From contig JAQGJP010000083.1 of assembly GCA_028290545.1 (NCBI GenBank), forward strand, positions 1 through 63,176: 63,176 bases of DNA, written 5' to 3'. A program made the translations under genes and the position numbers. Under the pieces are notes generated by a model that had not been told where the DNA came from, made no database searches, and worked only from the letters and a program-made list of their open reading frames with translations. Positions 17,385-26,254 of this stretch are shown in pieces (the stretch's first letter is position 1; each line of letters begins with the position of its first letter). This DNA comes from Rhizobium sp. Lineage in GTDB: Bacteria > Pseudomonadota > Alphaproteobacteria > Rhizobiales > Rhizobiaceae.

Positions 17385-18293
17385 ATGGCCCGGAGTTCAT
17401 TGCCTATGCTGACCGCAGGTGAAGGCGGTCTGAATCGATATCTGGATGAAATACGCCGTTTTCCAATGCTTGAGCCGCAGGAAGAATACATGCTGGCCAA
17501 GCGCTATGCCGAGCATGAGGATCGGGGCGCGGCCCACAGGCTTGTAACGAGCCATTTGCGTCTCGTCGCCAAGATTGCCATGGGTTACCGCGGCTACGGG
17601 TTGCCGATCGGAGAAGTGATTTCCGAAGGCAATGTCGGTCTCATGCAGGCCGTCAAGAAATTCGAACCGGATCGTGGTTTCCGTCTGGCCACCTATGCTA
17701 TGTGGTGGATCAAGGCGGCAATTCAAGAGTATATCCTCCGTTCCTGGTCGCTCGTGAAAATGGGCACGACCGCCAACCAGAAGCGCCTGTTCTTCAACCT
17801 TCGCCGTCTGAAGGGCAAGATCCAGGCGATCGAGGAGGGCGATCTGAAGCCCGAGCAGGTCGCCGAAATCGCCACCAAGCTGAAAGTCAGCGAGGAAGAA
17901 GTGATTTCGATGAACCGGCGCCTCGGTGGCGACGCATCGCTGAACGCCCCGATCAAGGCGGCGGAAGGCGATTCCGGCCAGTGGCAGGATTGGCTCGTCG
18001 ATGATCACGAAAGCCAGGAAGCTATCCTGATCGAACAGGATGAGCTCGAGACGCGCCGTGCGATGCTGTCGAATGCGCTCAAGGTGCTCAACGACCGTGA
18101 GAAGCGCATTTTCGAAGCGCGCCGCCTGCGCGAAGAGCCGATCACGCTTGAGGAACTGTCCTCAGAGTTCGACATCAGCCGTGAGCGCGTGCGCCAGATC
18201 GAGGTCCGCGCGTTTGAAAAAGTCCAGGATGCCGTCCGCCAGTCTGCGCTCGATCAGGCCAAGGCTTTGCGTGTGGTCGAAGTCGCGGATTAA
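17385..18293 (+). CDS. rpoH: RNA polymerase heat-shock sigma factor RpoH
   Basis: This 302-residue sigma-70-family factor has region 2 (LVTSHLRLVAKIAMGYRGYGLP, then GLMQAVKKFEPDRGFRLATYAMWWIKAAIQEYI). The RpoH box NQKRLFFNLRRLK is the hallmark of sigma-32. Region 4 ends in the helix-turn-helix LEELSSEFDISRERVRQIEVRAFEKVQ. It directs transcription of heat-shock genes. The ATG at 17385 follows AGAGAGGGG and begins at MARSSLPML; the frame upstream to 17295 is probably leader. A CTTGAA at 17281-17286 resembles the -35 of sigma-32 promoters and could allow self-activation, but the -10 match is weak. Confidence 0.95.
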   Translation: MARSSLPMLTAGEGGLNRYLDEIRRFPMLEPQEEYMLAKRYAEHEDRGAAHRLVTSHLRLVAKIAMGYRGYGLPIGEVISEGNVGLMQAVKKFEPDRGFRLATYAMWWIKAAIQEYILRSWSLVKMGTTANQKRLFFNLRRLKGKIQAIEEGDLKPEQVAEIATKLKVSEEEVISMNRRLGGDASLNAPIKAAEGDSGQWQDWLVDDHESQEAILIEQDELETRRAMLSNALKVLNDREKRIFEARRLREEPITLEELSSEFDISRERVRQIEVRAFEKVQDAVRQSALDQAKALRVVEVAD

Positions 18294-18309
18294 TTGAATT
18301 CGCACTATT

Positions 18310-18349
18310 AAAAACGCCGCCCGGTTTGTCAGCCGGGCGGCGTTTTTTT
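18310..18349. terminator. Bidirectional terminator between rpoH and the 770-residue protein gene
   Basis: A perfect 15-base stem (AAAAACGCCGCCCGG and its complement) has an 8-base loop and T or A runs on both sides. It lies 16 bases past the rpoH stop and 11 bases from the convergent gene's stop, so it can serve both. Confidence 0.88.
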
Positions 18350-18360
18350 GTCACAAAAGC

Positions 18361-20673
18361 TTACTGGTTGTTTGTCTGGGCACCGAGTGCCGCCCATTCG
18401 CTTAGCACCTTGTCGAACACGGCGGTGCCGGTCGCGCCCTTTTCGAGCGTGATCAGCGCGCGGCGGCCATTGCGATAGGTGATCGGAATATCGATCCAGG
18501 ATCGCGTCTTCATCAATTCCAGATTGACCTTGCGTGCGTCCGCATCGTCATTCAGCGCCACCATGTGGAAGTCATCGGTGATCTTGGCGGGCACGGCAAT
18601 CAGCGGATTGCCGCGGTCCTGCTCGGTTTGCTTGAAAGCCACGCGCTGTATGTTATCGACATTGCCTTCCTCGAAATTCTTCGGAAGGTCGAAGACAATC
18701 TCGATGATATGGCTTGCCGGAAGCGATGCGTCGGTGTTGCGCTTGAAGGTCATCAACGCCTTGATCTTCCGTTGGGGAATATCGATCTGCCCCTCGATGG
18801 CCGGATTGGGCTTGCCATCCTCGGTGTCGGCCTTCTCACGCCATATTATGGTGCCCGGCACGGCAACCGGCGAGCTCTGTCCGAGACGTTCCTCATAGAG
18901 GAACATTTTCTGCGTCGCGCCCAGCGGCTGGACATCGCCTTGCGGCTTGCCGGTGTCGGTGGCATCCGATTTTGCATCGGTTGCGGTGGTCTCGGCGACT
19001 TCCTTGCCCTTCTCGGTCTGGCCGAAAACGGTCTTGCCTTCGGGCAGTGCCTGATCGACCGGGACGCGCGCCGTATCCGTTTCGGATTCGGTGCCATCCG
19101 GCAGCAGCCGCTGGGTAAATTTCTGGGTGCCCGTATCCAGCGACGCGACTTCGGTTTCCTTGGCCGGCTGCTTGACCTGCGTGGCGTCGGCTGTCGCGTC
19201 GGTCTTCACGACCGGTGACGTGGCCTCCGACTTCTCATCCGTCTTGACCGTATCGGCCGGCTTGGCTGCCTCTTCCTTGGGCAACATGCTCGCGACCAAC
19301 TGGCTGACATTGTCCCTGTAATGCCAGAGACCATAAGCGCCACCGCCGATCACCAACGCGCAAACGACGCCAAGCGCGATCGGCAGCAGCTTGTAGCCAT
19401 GCTTCTGCTTCTTGTTCTTCTTCTGCATCCTGAAGGACTTGCCTTCAAGTTTGGACACGACCCGGCTGACATCCGGCGGTAAGGTGTCCATATCCGCGAT
19501 CTGCGCCGTACGGCGCTGGGCGGGGTCGATACCGATGAGGTCTTCGAGTTCCGCGCGCGCATTGCCGGATTCGGGCTTCTGCTTGCCGATGCGCCTCTCG
19601 TGATCGGCGCCGATTTCCCTCTGCTTGGCCTCGAGCGCCTTCTCGAACGTAACCGGTTTCGGAATATCCGGCAGGTCGTCGAACGGTGCATCCCAGGAGA
19701 AATCATCCTGCTTGTCGGCCTTGCGCGACGGAGGTGGCGGAACCACCTTGCGATTCATTTCCTGCTGTACGAAATCGTTGAAGCCGGCGACGACATCGCT
19801 TTCGTCGTAGGATACTTTCGGCATCGGCCGCGCCGGTTCGTCCTGAACCGGCTCCTCCGAGGCGACCTGCGGTTCCTCATCGATATCGACAGCCCAGTGG
19901 CGTACCGGCTCGACCTGGCGCTCGGCCACGGGTTCGCTGGCGGCAACGTCCGGCACAGCCACTTGCGTTGTCGCGATCTGCGACTCCATAGCCGGCCCGG
20001 ATTCGGCGGCTGTCGCGGTGAACGGCTGGTAGACCTGTTGTTCCGCGACGAAGGATTCGGCAGTCGCTTCGATCCCGGAATTGCCCGGAATTTCTTCCTG
20101 GCTTATTTCCGGCACGGCCTCGTAAGGCGCGACGTCGATCTGGGCAGGGTGTATTTCAGGCTCAAGCCGTGCCACCGGGTCGGCGAGCGGCTGTTCGGTG
20201 GTGATATAGGCGGGGACGACCGTCTGCGGCTCGACAAGGCGTGCCGTCTCGACGGGAATTTCGGCGACAGGCTCTTCAATCGGCGCGGCTGGCTGAACAG
20301 CTGGTGTGACGGTTGGTTCTGGTTCCACTGCCGGGACGGCGGCAACGGGCTCGGGCCTGGCCTGCTCCGCGACGCGCGGCGGCTCAGCGGCCAGGGGCTC
20401 CGGCGTGATGGCCCTGGCTGCACCGGCAGGGGCTGCCGCGGGCAGGTCATCAGCGGGCAGCGCATCGGAATGCTCGATCTCCACCTCGCGGATGGCCGCA
20501 TCGAGCTTGTCGAGTTGTCTCTGGAACATGGCCTCCGGCGGACGGGGCTTCATGTTCTCCAACTGCCGCACGACCGCCGATTTCGCACGTTCGTAGACCT
20601 TCGCGCGCATCTCGGGCGTGTTTTCACTAAGGCCGTCAACGGCGCGTCGGATGACTGCTATAAAATCCGCCAT
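18361..20673 (-). CDS. Large single-pass membrane protein with Pro/Glu/Ala-rich N-terminal half, unknown function
   Basis: The 770-residue protein has a short helical N-terminal domain (residues 1-70, MADFIAVIRRAVDGLSENTPEMRAK onward). A long low-complexity stretch rich in Pro, Ala, Glu and Val follows (about 75-290), then a charged region (290-425). A basic KKNKKQKHGYK precedes one membrane helix (about 437-457), then a second low-complexity linker and a folded C-terminal domain (about 590-770). The C-terminal domain should be periplasmic. I recognise no enzymatic motif. It sits between convergent rpoH and purA, and has a dedicated terminator. Confidence 0.8.
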   Translation of the reverse strand: MADFIAVIRRAVDGLSENTPEMRAKVYERAKSAVVRQLENMKPRPPEAMFQRQLDKLDAAIREVEIEHSDALPADDLPAAAPAGAARAITPEPLAAEPPRVAEQARPEPVAAVPAVEPEPTVTPAVQPAAPIEEPVAEIPVETARLVEPQTVVPAYITTEQPLADPVARLEPEIHPAQIDVAPYEAVPEISQEEIPGNSGIEATAESFVAEQQVYQPFTATAAESGPAMESQIATTQVAVPDVAASEPVAERQVEPVRHWAVDIDEEPQVASEEPVQDEPARPMPKVSYDESDVVAGFNDFVQQEMNRKVVPPPPSRKADKQDDFSWDAPFDDLPDIPKPVTFEKALEAKQREIGADHERRIGKQKPESGNARAELEDLIGIDPAQRRTAQIADMDTLPPDVSRVVSKLEGKSFRMQKKNKKQKHGYKLLPIALGVVCALVIGGGAYGLWHYRDNVSQLVASMLPKEEAAKPADTVKTDEKSEATSPVVKTDATADATQVKQPAKETEVASLDTGTQKFTQRLLPDGTESETDTARVPVDQALPEGKTVFGQTEKGKEVAETTATDAKSDATDTGKPQGDVQPLGATQKMFLYEERLGQSSPVAVPGTIIWREKADTEDGKPNPAIEGQIDIPQRKIKALMTFKRNTDASLPASHIIEIVFDLPKNFEEGNVDNIQRVAFKQTEQDRGNPLIAVPAKITDDFHMVALNDDADARKVNLELMKTRSWIDIPITYRNGRRALITLEKGATGTAVFDKVLSEWAALGAQTNNQ

Positions 20674-20730
20674 ATGGTCTTTCTCAAAACTGCCCGCCGC
20701 CGCAGATAACCCTGTTTCGGCGGGTGCTGA

Positions 20731-22029
20731 CTAATCTTCAAACGGGTCGGTCACCAGAATCGTATCGTCGCGCTCCGGACTTGTGGACAGCAGCGAGACC
20801 GGCGCTCCGATCAATTCCTCCACCTGGCGCACATATTTGATTGCCTGTGCCGGAAGTTCGGCCCATTTGCGCGCACCAACGGTCGATTCTTTCCAGCCCT
20901 CCAATGTAATATAGATGGGCTTGATCCGGGCTTGCGCCGCCTGGCCGGCCGGAAGGTGGTCGATTTCGGCGCCGTCGAGCATATAACCGGTGCAGATCTT
21001 CAGTTCATCCAGCCCGTCAAGCACATCGAGCTTGGTAAGCGCGATGCCGGTGACCCCGTTCGTTGCGACCGACTGGCGCACGAGTGCAGCATCGAACCAG
21101 CCGCAGCGTCTCTTTCTACCCGTAACTGTGCCAAATTCATGGCCACGTTCCCCTAAAAACTGTCCGACCTCATCTTTTAGTTCGGTGGGGAAGGGGCCTT
21201 CGCCGACCCGCGTCGTGTAGGCCTTGGTAATTCCGAGCACGTAGTTCAGTGCGGAGGGTCCCATTCCGGAACCGGCGGCGGCCTGACCGGCAACCGTGTT
21301 GGACGAGGTCACGAACGGGTAGGTGCCGTGATCGACATCAAGCAGCGTGCCCTGCGCGCCTTCGAAAAGGATGCGCGCGCCCTTGCGGCGCTCGCGGTCC
21401 AGCAGTGCCCAGACTGTTTCGGAATAGGGAAGGATCTGTTCGGATATCGATGTCAGTTCGGTCATGATTGCCGCATGGCTTACCTCGGCCTCGCCGAGAC
21501 CGCGGCGGAGCGCATTGTGGTGGGTGAGCAGCCGGTCAACCTTGAGGCCAAGCGAAGAGGGGTCGGCAAGGTCAGTGACGCGAATGGCGCGGCGGCCCAC
21601 CTTGTCCTCGTAGGCTGGACCGATGCCCCGGCGCGTCGTGCCGATCTTGGTGCCGGAATTGGAGGCTGCATCCTCACGGATGCCGTCAAGCTCGCGATGC
21701 AGCGAGAGAATCAGCGTAGCGTTGTCGGCGATGCGGAGATTTTCCGGAGTGATGGTAACGCCCTGGCCGGCGAGCTTGTCGATTTCGGCGATCAGCGCAT
21801 ATGGGTCGATGACCACACCATTGCCGATGATGGCCAGCTTGCCGGGTCTTACGACGCCCGAGGGCAGCAGCGAAAGCTTATAGCTGACGCCGTCGATAAC
21901 CAGCGTATGGCCAGCATTATGACCACCCTGGAAGCGGACAACAATGTCCGCGCGCTCGGAAAGCCAATCAACTATCTTGCCTTTGCCTTCGTCGCCCCAT
22001 TGTGAGCCAACCACGACCACATTCGCCAT
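20731..22029 (-). CDS. purA: Adenylosuccinate synthetase PurA
   Basis: The 432-residue enzyme has the full PurA signature: [19 protein letters not shown] at the start (GTP-binding and catalytic Asp), [10 protein letters not shown] with the catalytic His, and [15 protein letters not shown] and TKLDVLDGL near the end. It joins IMP and aspartate with GTP to make adenylosuccinate in AMP synthesis. The ATG at 22029 has AGGAAG upstream and gives the usual length. A longer frame to 22179 adds 50 residues not found in PurA. Confidence 0.97.
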   Translation of the reverse strand: MANVVVVGSQWGDEGKGKIVDWLSERADIVVRFQGGHNAGHTLVIDGVSYKLSLLPSGVVRPGKLAIIGNGVVIDPYALIAEIDKLAGQGVTITPENLRIADNATLILSLHRELDGIREDAASNSGTKIGTTRRGIGPAYEDKVGRRAIRVTDLADPSSLGLKVDRLLTHHNALRRGLGEAEVSHAAIMTELTSISEQILPYSETVWALLDRERRKGARILFEGAQGTLLDVDHGTYPFVTSSNTVAGQAAAGSGMGPSALNYVLGITKAYTTRVGEGPFPTELKDEVGQFLGERGHEFGTVTGRKRRCGWFDAALVRQSVATNGVTGIALTKLDVLDGLDELKICTGYMLDGAEIDHLPAGQAAQARIKPIYITLEGWKESTVGARKWAELPAQAIKYVRQVEELIGAPVSLLSTSPERDDTILVTDPFED

Positions 22030-22208
22030 CTGATACTTCCTGTCGCCTAAATCCGGAAGGCCACGCGCCCCCGCAAACCCGCGCACATATACTGGTTTCA
22101 GATCAGGAAAGCGACCCTGTTTTTGCATGCGATTTGGCTTTTTGCGTGACAATACCGGCGGATAGGCGCTATGGCACAACCTGCTTTCATGACTGGTTGC
22201 CGAATTTC

Positions 22209-23093
22209 ATGCCGATTTCCATCAAGGCTTACATTTTTTTGTTGCTGACCACGCTTGGCTGGGCCGGCAATGCCGTCATCGGCAAATTTTCAGTCGGCCA
22301 TATCGGACCGTTCACATTGTCGGCCTCGCGCTGGTCGCTGGCGCTGGTGCTGATCGTGGCAATATCCATCCCGCAGGTCCGCAAGGACTGGCCGGAAGTC
22401 CGCAAGCACTGGCCACTGATGCTGGCCTTCGGGGCGGCAGGGTTCGCGGGTTTCAACGCATTGCTCTACACGGCGGTGAAATATACGTCGGCGATCAATT
22501 GCGTGATCGAGCAGGCGGGGATTCCCGGGATCATTTTCATTGCCAATTTCGCTTTGTTCCGCACCAGGGTCAGTACCGCCCAGATCATCGGTTTCACCCT
22601 GACGCTGCTCGGCGTGGGGCTCACGGCGACCAATGGTTCGCTGTCATCGATCGGCGGCATCCATCTGAATTTCGGCGACGGGCTGATGGTGATCGCGGCC
22701 ATTCTCTATGCGGGCTATACCGTCGCGCTGCGGTGGAAGCCTGCGGTTCACTGGAAAACCCTGATGGCTGCGTCGGCGCTCGGCGCCATGCTCGCCTGCC
22801 TGCCGCTGCTGGCCAGCGAAGTGACGACCGGCAATTTCATCGCTCCCGATACGATCGGCTGGGTTGCCATCCTTTACACCGGCACGATCCCGTCGCTGAT
22901 GTCTCAGATCCTGTATGTCAAGGGAGTCGAACTGATCGGTCCCAACCGGGCCGGGTTGTTCATCAACGCCGTGCCGATCTTCGGCATCCTGCTGTCGGTG
23001 GTATTCCTGGGCGAGCCACTGCATAATTTCCACCTGATGGCGATGGCGATGGTGCTGGCGGGTATCGCGATTGCCGAGCGGGGAAGGCGATGA
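22209..23093 (+). CDS. EamA-family DMT superfamily permease
   Basis: The 294-residue membrane protein has ten predicted transmembrane helices formed by two EamA repeats (about residues 8-140 and 150-290). The first repeat opens with LLLTTLGWAGNAVIGKF and the second ends with LNAVPIFGI-type and FLGEPLHNFHL motifs (VFLGE is typical of EamA exporters). It probably exports a metabolite or amino acid. The ATG at 22209 is chosen because the upstream frame to 22002 runs across the purA promoter and start. Its stop overlaps the next gene as ATGA. Confidence 0.85.
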   Translation: MPISIKAYIFLLLTTLGWAGNAVIGKFSVGHIGPFTLSASRWSLALVLIVAISIPQVRKDWPEVRKHWPLMLAFGAAGFAGFNALLYTAVKYTSAINCVIEQAGIPGIIFIANFALFRTRVSTAQIIGFTLTLLGVGLTATNGSLSSIGGIHLNFGDGLMVIAAILYAGYTVALRWKPAVHWKTLMAASALGAMLACLPLLASEVTTGNFIAPDTIGWVAILYTGTIPSLMSQILYVKGVELIGPNRAGLFINAVPIFGILLSVVFLGEPLHNFHLMAMAMVLAGIAIAERGRR

Positions 23094-23554
23094 CGCTGAC
23101 GAAGGTCCTGTTGCCGCTCCTGTTTGTTGGCGCGCCGGTCCTCTTCGCTTTCGGTATCACCCTGCCGTTGGTCACGTTCGAAAAGCTGTATTTCTTCGAG
23201 GACAATCCCTCGCTCATCGGGATCGTCTGGTCACTCTGCGACAATGAGGACTATGCGCTTGCCGGGCTGGTCGCGCTGTTTTCGATCCTGTTCCCCTTCA
23301 CGAAAATGGTGGCGATCGCGGCGGAGGCCCTGGCCGCGCCCGGTAGCGAAAAGGGCTGGTTTGCGAAACTCGTGCCGTTCCTCAGCAAATGGTCGATGAT
23401 GGACGTCATGCTGGTGGCTATCGTCATCGCCGCCGCCAAGACCTCGGGGCTCGCCAATGCATTCACCGAGGCCGGGCTATGGTGCTATGCAGGCTCTGCC
23501 CTGATGACATCGGCGATCCAGTGGATCGTTGCGGCACGCGTCAAGTCTGCGTGA
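23090..23554 (+). CDS. PqiA-like (paraquat-inducible protein A) membrane protein
   Basis: The 154-residue protein has four predicted membrane helices and the PqiA-domain hallmark LSKWSMMDVMLVAIVIAAAKTSG near residues 102-124. E. coli PqiA carries two such domains and works with MCE-type lipid transfer proteins. This is the short single-domain form common in alphaproteobacteria. It overlaps the DMT permease gene by four bases, so the two are probably translated together, although a shared function is not obvious. It converges on galE. Confidence 0.8.
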   Translation: MTLTKVLLPLLFVGAPVLFAFGITLPLVTFEKLYFFEDNPSLIGIVWSLCDNEDYALAGLVALFSILFPFTKMVAIAAEALAAPGSEKGWFAKLVPFLSKWSMMDVMLVAIVIAAAKTSGLANAFTEAGLWCYAGSALMTSAIQWIVAARVKSA

Positions 23555-23596
23555 GATTGTGTTGCGGGTGCGGAAGCCTTCACAAGCCGAAAAACA

Positions 23597-24589
23597 TCAC
23601 CGATCATTCCTGCGTCCGAGATGCGCTTCCCAGTCGAGCGCGGTTTTGACGATGAAGTCGAGATCGTCGTATTTCGGCTGCCAGTTGAGTTCCTGCTTGG
23701 CGAGGCCGGGATTGGCGACGATCATCACCGCATCGCCCGCGCGGCGCCCGACATAGCGCACATCGAATGATTTGCCGTGCACTTTTGTGACGGTTTCCAG
23801 CACTTCGAGCACGGAAAACCCGGTGCCATAACCGCAATTGGCCACCAGCGAATCACCGCCGGCGCGCATGCGCTCCAGCGCCTTCAGATGCGCATTGGCG
23901 AGATCGCTGACGTGGATGTAGTCCCGCACGCAGGTGCCGTCGGCGGTCGGATAATCCGTTCCGAAGACATCGATATGGCCGCGCTTGCCGAGAGCCGCTT
24001 CGCCCGCGACCTTGATCAGGTGGGTGGCCCCGACCGTCGATTGACCGGTGCGCCCCTTGGGATCGGCGCCGGCAACATTGAAATAGCGCAGCGCCGTATA
24101 GGTGAAATCGTGGGCGTTGGCGGTGTCGCGCAACATTGTCTCGGTCATCAGTTTTGATGAGCCATAGGGCGATTCCGGATTGAGCATCGCAGTTTCAAGG
24201 ACGGGTTCCGGGCTCTGCGGCGTGCCATAGACCGCAGCCGTCGAGGAAAAGACGAAATAGGGAACCTTATATTTTACCGCGGCGGCGATCAGCGCGCGCG
24301 ATTTGACGGTGTTGTTCTCGTAATAGGAGAGCGGGTCGGCAACCGATTCCGGCACGATGATCGAACCGGCGAAATGAATGATCGCCTCGATCGTATTTTC
24401 GGTGAACACCTTCGCATGCAACGCCTCGTCGGCTATGTCGCCTTCGTAGAACTTGGCTTCCGCTGGTAGCGCCCAACGAAATCCGGTCGAGAGCCGGTCG
24501 ATGACCGCGACATCCTCGCCTGCATCGAGAAGTGCCCAAACCATATGGCTGCCGATATATCCAGCCCCGCCCGTTACCAAAACCGTCAT
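23597..24589 (-). CDS. galE: UDP-glucose 4-epimerase
   Basis: This 330-residue extended short-chain dehydrogenase has the NAD-binding GGAGYIGSH at residues 7-15, the catalytic Thr/Ser in FSSTAAVYG and the Tyr-Lys pair in SPYGSSK. The C-terminal RDYIHVSDLANAH and RRAGDAVMIVANP segments are typical of GalE/ExoB. It interconverts UDP-glucose and UDP-galactose and would feed surface polysaccharide synthesis. The capsule genes start about 1.7 kb away. An ATG at 24589 begins directly on MTVLVTGGAGY. Confidence 0.93.
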   Translation of the reverse strand: MTVLVTGGAGYIGSHMVWALLDAGEDVAVIDRLSTGFRWALPAEAKFYEGDIADEALHAKVFTENTIEAIIHFAGSIIVPESVADPLSYYENNTVKSRALIAAAVKYKVPYFVFSSTAAVYGTPQSPEPVLETAMLNPESPYGSSKLMTETMLRDTANAHDFTYTALRYFNVAGADPKGRTGQSTVGATHLIKVAGEAALGKRGHIDVFGTDYPTADGTCVRDYIHVSDLANAHLKALERMRAGGDSLVANCGYGTGFSVLEVLETVTKVHGKSFDVRYVGRRAGDAVMIVANPGLAKQELNWQPKYDDLDFIVKTALDWEAHLGRRNDR

Positions 24590-24736
24590 GCAATCGATCC
24601 TTGATCACTGGATTACGCCGCGCGGGCTTCTACAATGAAAACCGGCTGCCGTAAATGGCGCGCCATAACCGGTGTAAATTCCGACCTGTGTGAGAAAGCG
24701 GTTTTCAATTTCGCCTGCGACCTCTATCCTTGGCGC

Positions 24737-25597
24737 ATGAACGCCGTTTCCGCTGACCAACTTTCATCCGCCGAGCTCTCGCAGCTCATGCATTTCTATG
24801 CGGAATCGGGGATCGACTGGCTGCTTGAGGACGACCCGCAGGATCGCTTCCAGGAATTCGCCAACCTTGAGGCGGCGCGTGCCCGTCCGGTCGAGCGGGC
24901 ACTGGCCCAACAATCCGAATCGCGAAACGAGAGCCCGCTGCGAACGGCCGCGCGCGCGGCTCCGCCGCCAGCACGGGTGCCCGTTGCCATCCCGGATGCC
25001 GAGGCGGTCGCCGAAGCGCAGCGAATCGCAGGATCGGCCCAAACGCTGGAGGCGCTTGCCGAGGCGATCGGCGCTTTCGGGGGCTGCAACCTCAGGAACA
25101 GCGCCCGCAACACCGTGTTCATCTCAGGCAATCCGGCGGCGCGCGTGGCGATTGCAGCCGGCATGCCGAGCGGGGATGACGATCGCGATGGGGTGCCGTT
25201 CTCTGGACCGGCCGGGGTGATGCTGGCAAAGATGCTCGGGGGTATCGGTCTCTCCCTGGATGAGGTGCTGCTTTTCAATCTGATTCCCTGGCGGCCGCCG
25301 GGCAATCGCCAGCCGTCACCTCATGAACTGGAAATCTGCCGTCCGTTCGGCATCCGACTTATCGAACTCATGAAGCCAAAAGCCGTTCTGGCACTGGGAA
25401 ACCTTCCCGCAAAATTTCTGTCCGGTTCGGGGGAAACCATTCATTCGCTGCGCGGGCGCTGGATCGACGTCAATGCCAATGGCGTGACGGTGCCGATGAT
25501 GGCGACGTTCCATCCGCAGGACCTGACGTCCACGCCGTCTTGCAAACGGCTGGCGTGGCAGGACCTGCTTGCCTTCCGGGCAGAATTAACGAATTGA
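24737..25597 (+). CDS. Uracil-DNA glycosylase family 4-like protein with altered active-site motif
   Basis: The 286-residue protein has an N-terminal extension (about 1-95, Ala/Pro-rich between 50 and 85) and a UDG-family domain from AFGGCNLRNSARNTVF onward. The IPWRPPGNRQPSPHELEICRPF and FHPQDLTSTPSCKRLAWQDL segments match family 4/5 enzymes. However, the GEAPG-x-x-E-D motif reads AAGMPSGDDD (residues 140-149), so its conserved Glu is Gly. Only one Cys of the first CxxC remains, so an iron-sulfur cluster is doubtful. The ATG at 24737 opens MNAVSADQLSSAELS; the longer frame begins in galE leader DNA. It may bind or repair uracil DNA, but activity is uncertain. Confidence 0.75.
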   Translation: MNAVSADQLSSAELSQLMHFYAESGIDWLLEDDPQDRFQEFANLEAARARPVERALAQQSESRNESPLRTAARAAPPPARVPVAIPDAEAVAEAQRIAGSAQTLEALAEAIGAFGGCNLRNSARNTVFISGNPAARVAIAAGMPSGDDDRDGVPFSGPAGVMLAKMLGGIGLSLDEVLLFNLIPWRPPGNRQPSPHELEICRPFGIRLIELMKPKAVLALGNLPAKFLSGSGETIHSLRGRWIDVNANGVTVPMMATFHPQDLTSTPSCKRLAWQDLLAFRAELTN

Positions 25598-25775
25598 TAA
25601 TACTTATTAATTTTCATGTTTACTCTCGGGTGTGGCGCATTGGACACGCCCGCCGACACAAAGCCGTCACCTTCTGTCCGTAGACCCGTCTTGTCTGGAT
25701 TTTATTGCGTCGCAGCATATATTGATGCAGTGCGAAAAGATTCGACGGCGGGAGGGAAAGAAAAGGAATGAAGCT

Positions 25776-25958
25776 ATGCGTGAGATCCATCGTCCTATCC
25801 ACTGCGGTTTCGAAACGCTGAGACTGCGCCGTGATCCACAGCGCCGCGAAGAGCAATTCAACCGCAAGCCTTTCCCCGCGAACGAACAAATGACGGCCCT
25901 CGGCTTTGCCGCAGGTCGTCGTACACCGGTGGTGTTCGAGCCGGGGTCTTCAAGATAA
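25776..25958 (+). CDS. Possible small basic protein of 60 residues
   Basis: A 60-codon frame starts at ATG 25776 with AAGGA eight bases upstream. It encodes an Arg-rich protein (MREIHRPIHCGFETLRLRRD opening) and uses codons normal for this genome, mostly ending in G or C. No domain or membrane helix is seen. It stands alone in the 657-base gap between the uracil-DNA glycosylase gene and the polysaccharide export gene; the rest of that gap holds nothing else I can support. A chance frame is possible. Confidence 0.35.
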   Translation: MREIHRPIHCGFETLRLRRDPQRREEQFNRKPFPANEQMTALGFAAGRRTPVVFEPGSSR

Positions 25959-26254
25959 GCAACAGGATGAAAGAATTCGTAGGATTGGTCCTGCGCTCTT
26001 TTTGTCGCACCCGCTTGAAAATGCTCGATTTATGGAGCTTGTTGCGGGAAATGTCGTCAAACGACGCTTCAAACGGCTTAACGAATGTGCAAGAGAATTG
26101 TTGCAAATTCGGACGCAAGCGTGAAATACGTTTGAACGACAAGAAGAGTGCCTGAATCGATTTTTCCAGTGAATGGGACTCGTTTGGGCCGTTGTTGCCT
26201 GCCGGGAACGGGGTGGTAGCATAGAAATGCGCTACCTGAGGGAATTTGAGTGAC

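Noticed and set aside
25967..26155. Plus-strand frame of 62 codons before the export lipoprotein gene
   Set aside because: Codon use is AT-rich and irregular, and the only AGG abuts the ATG without spacing.
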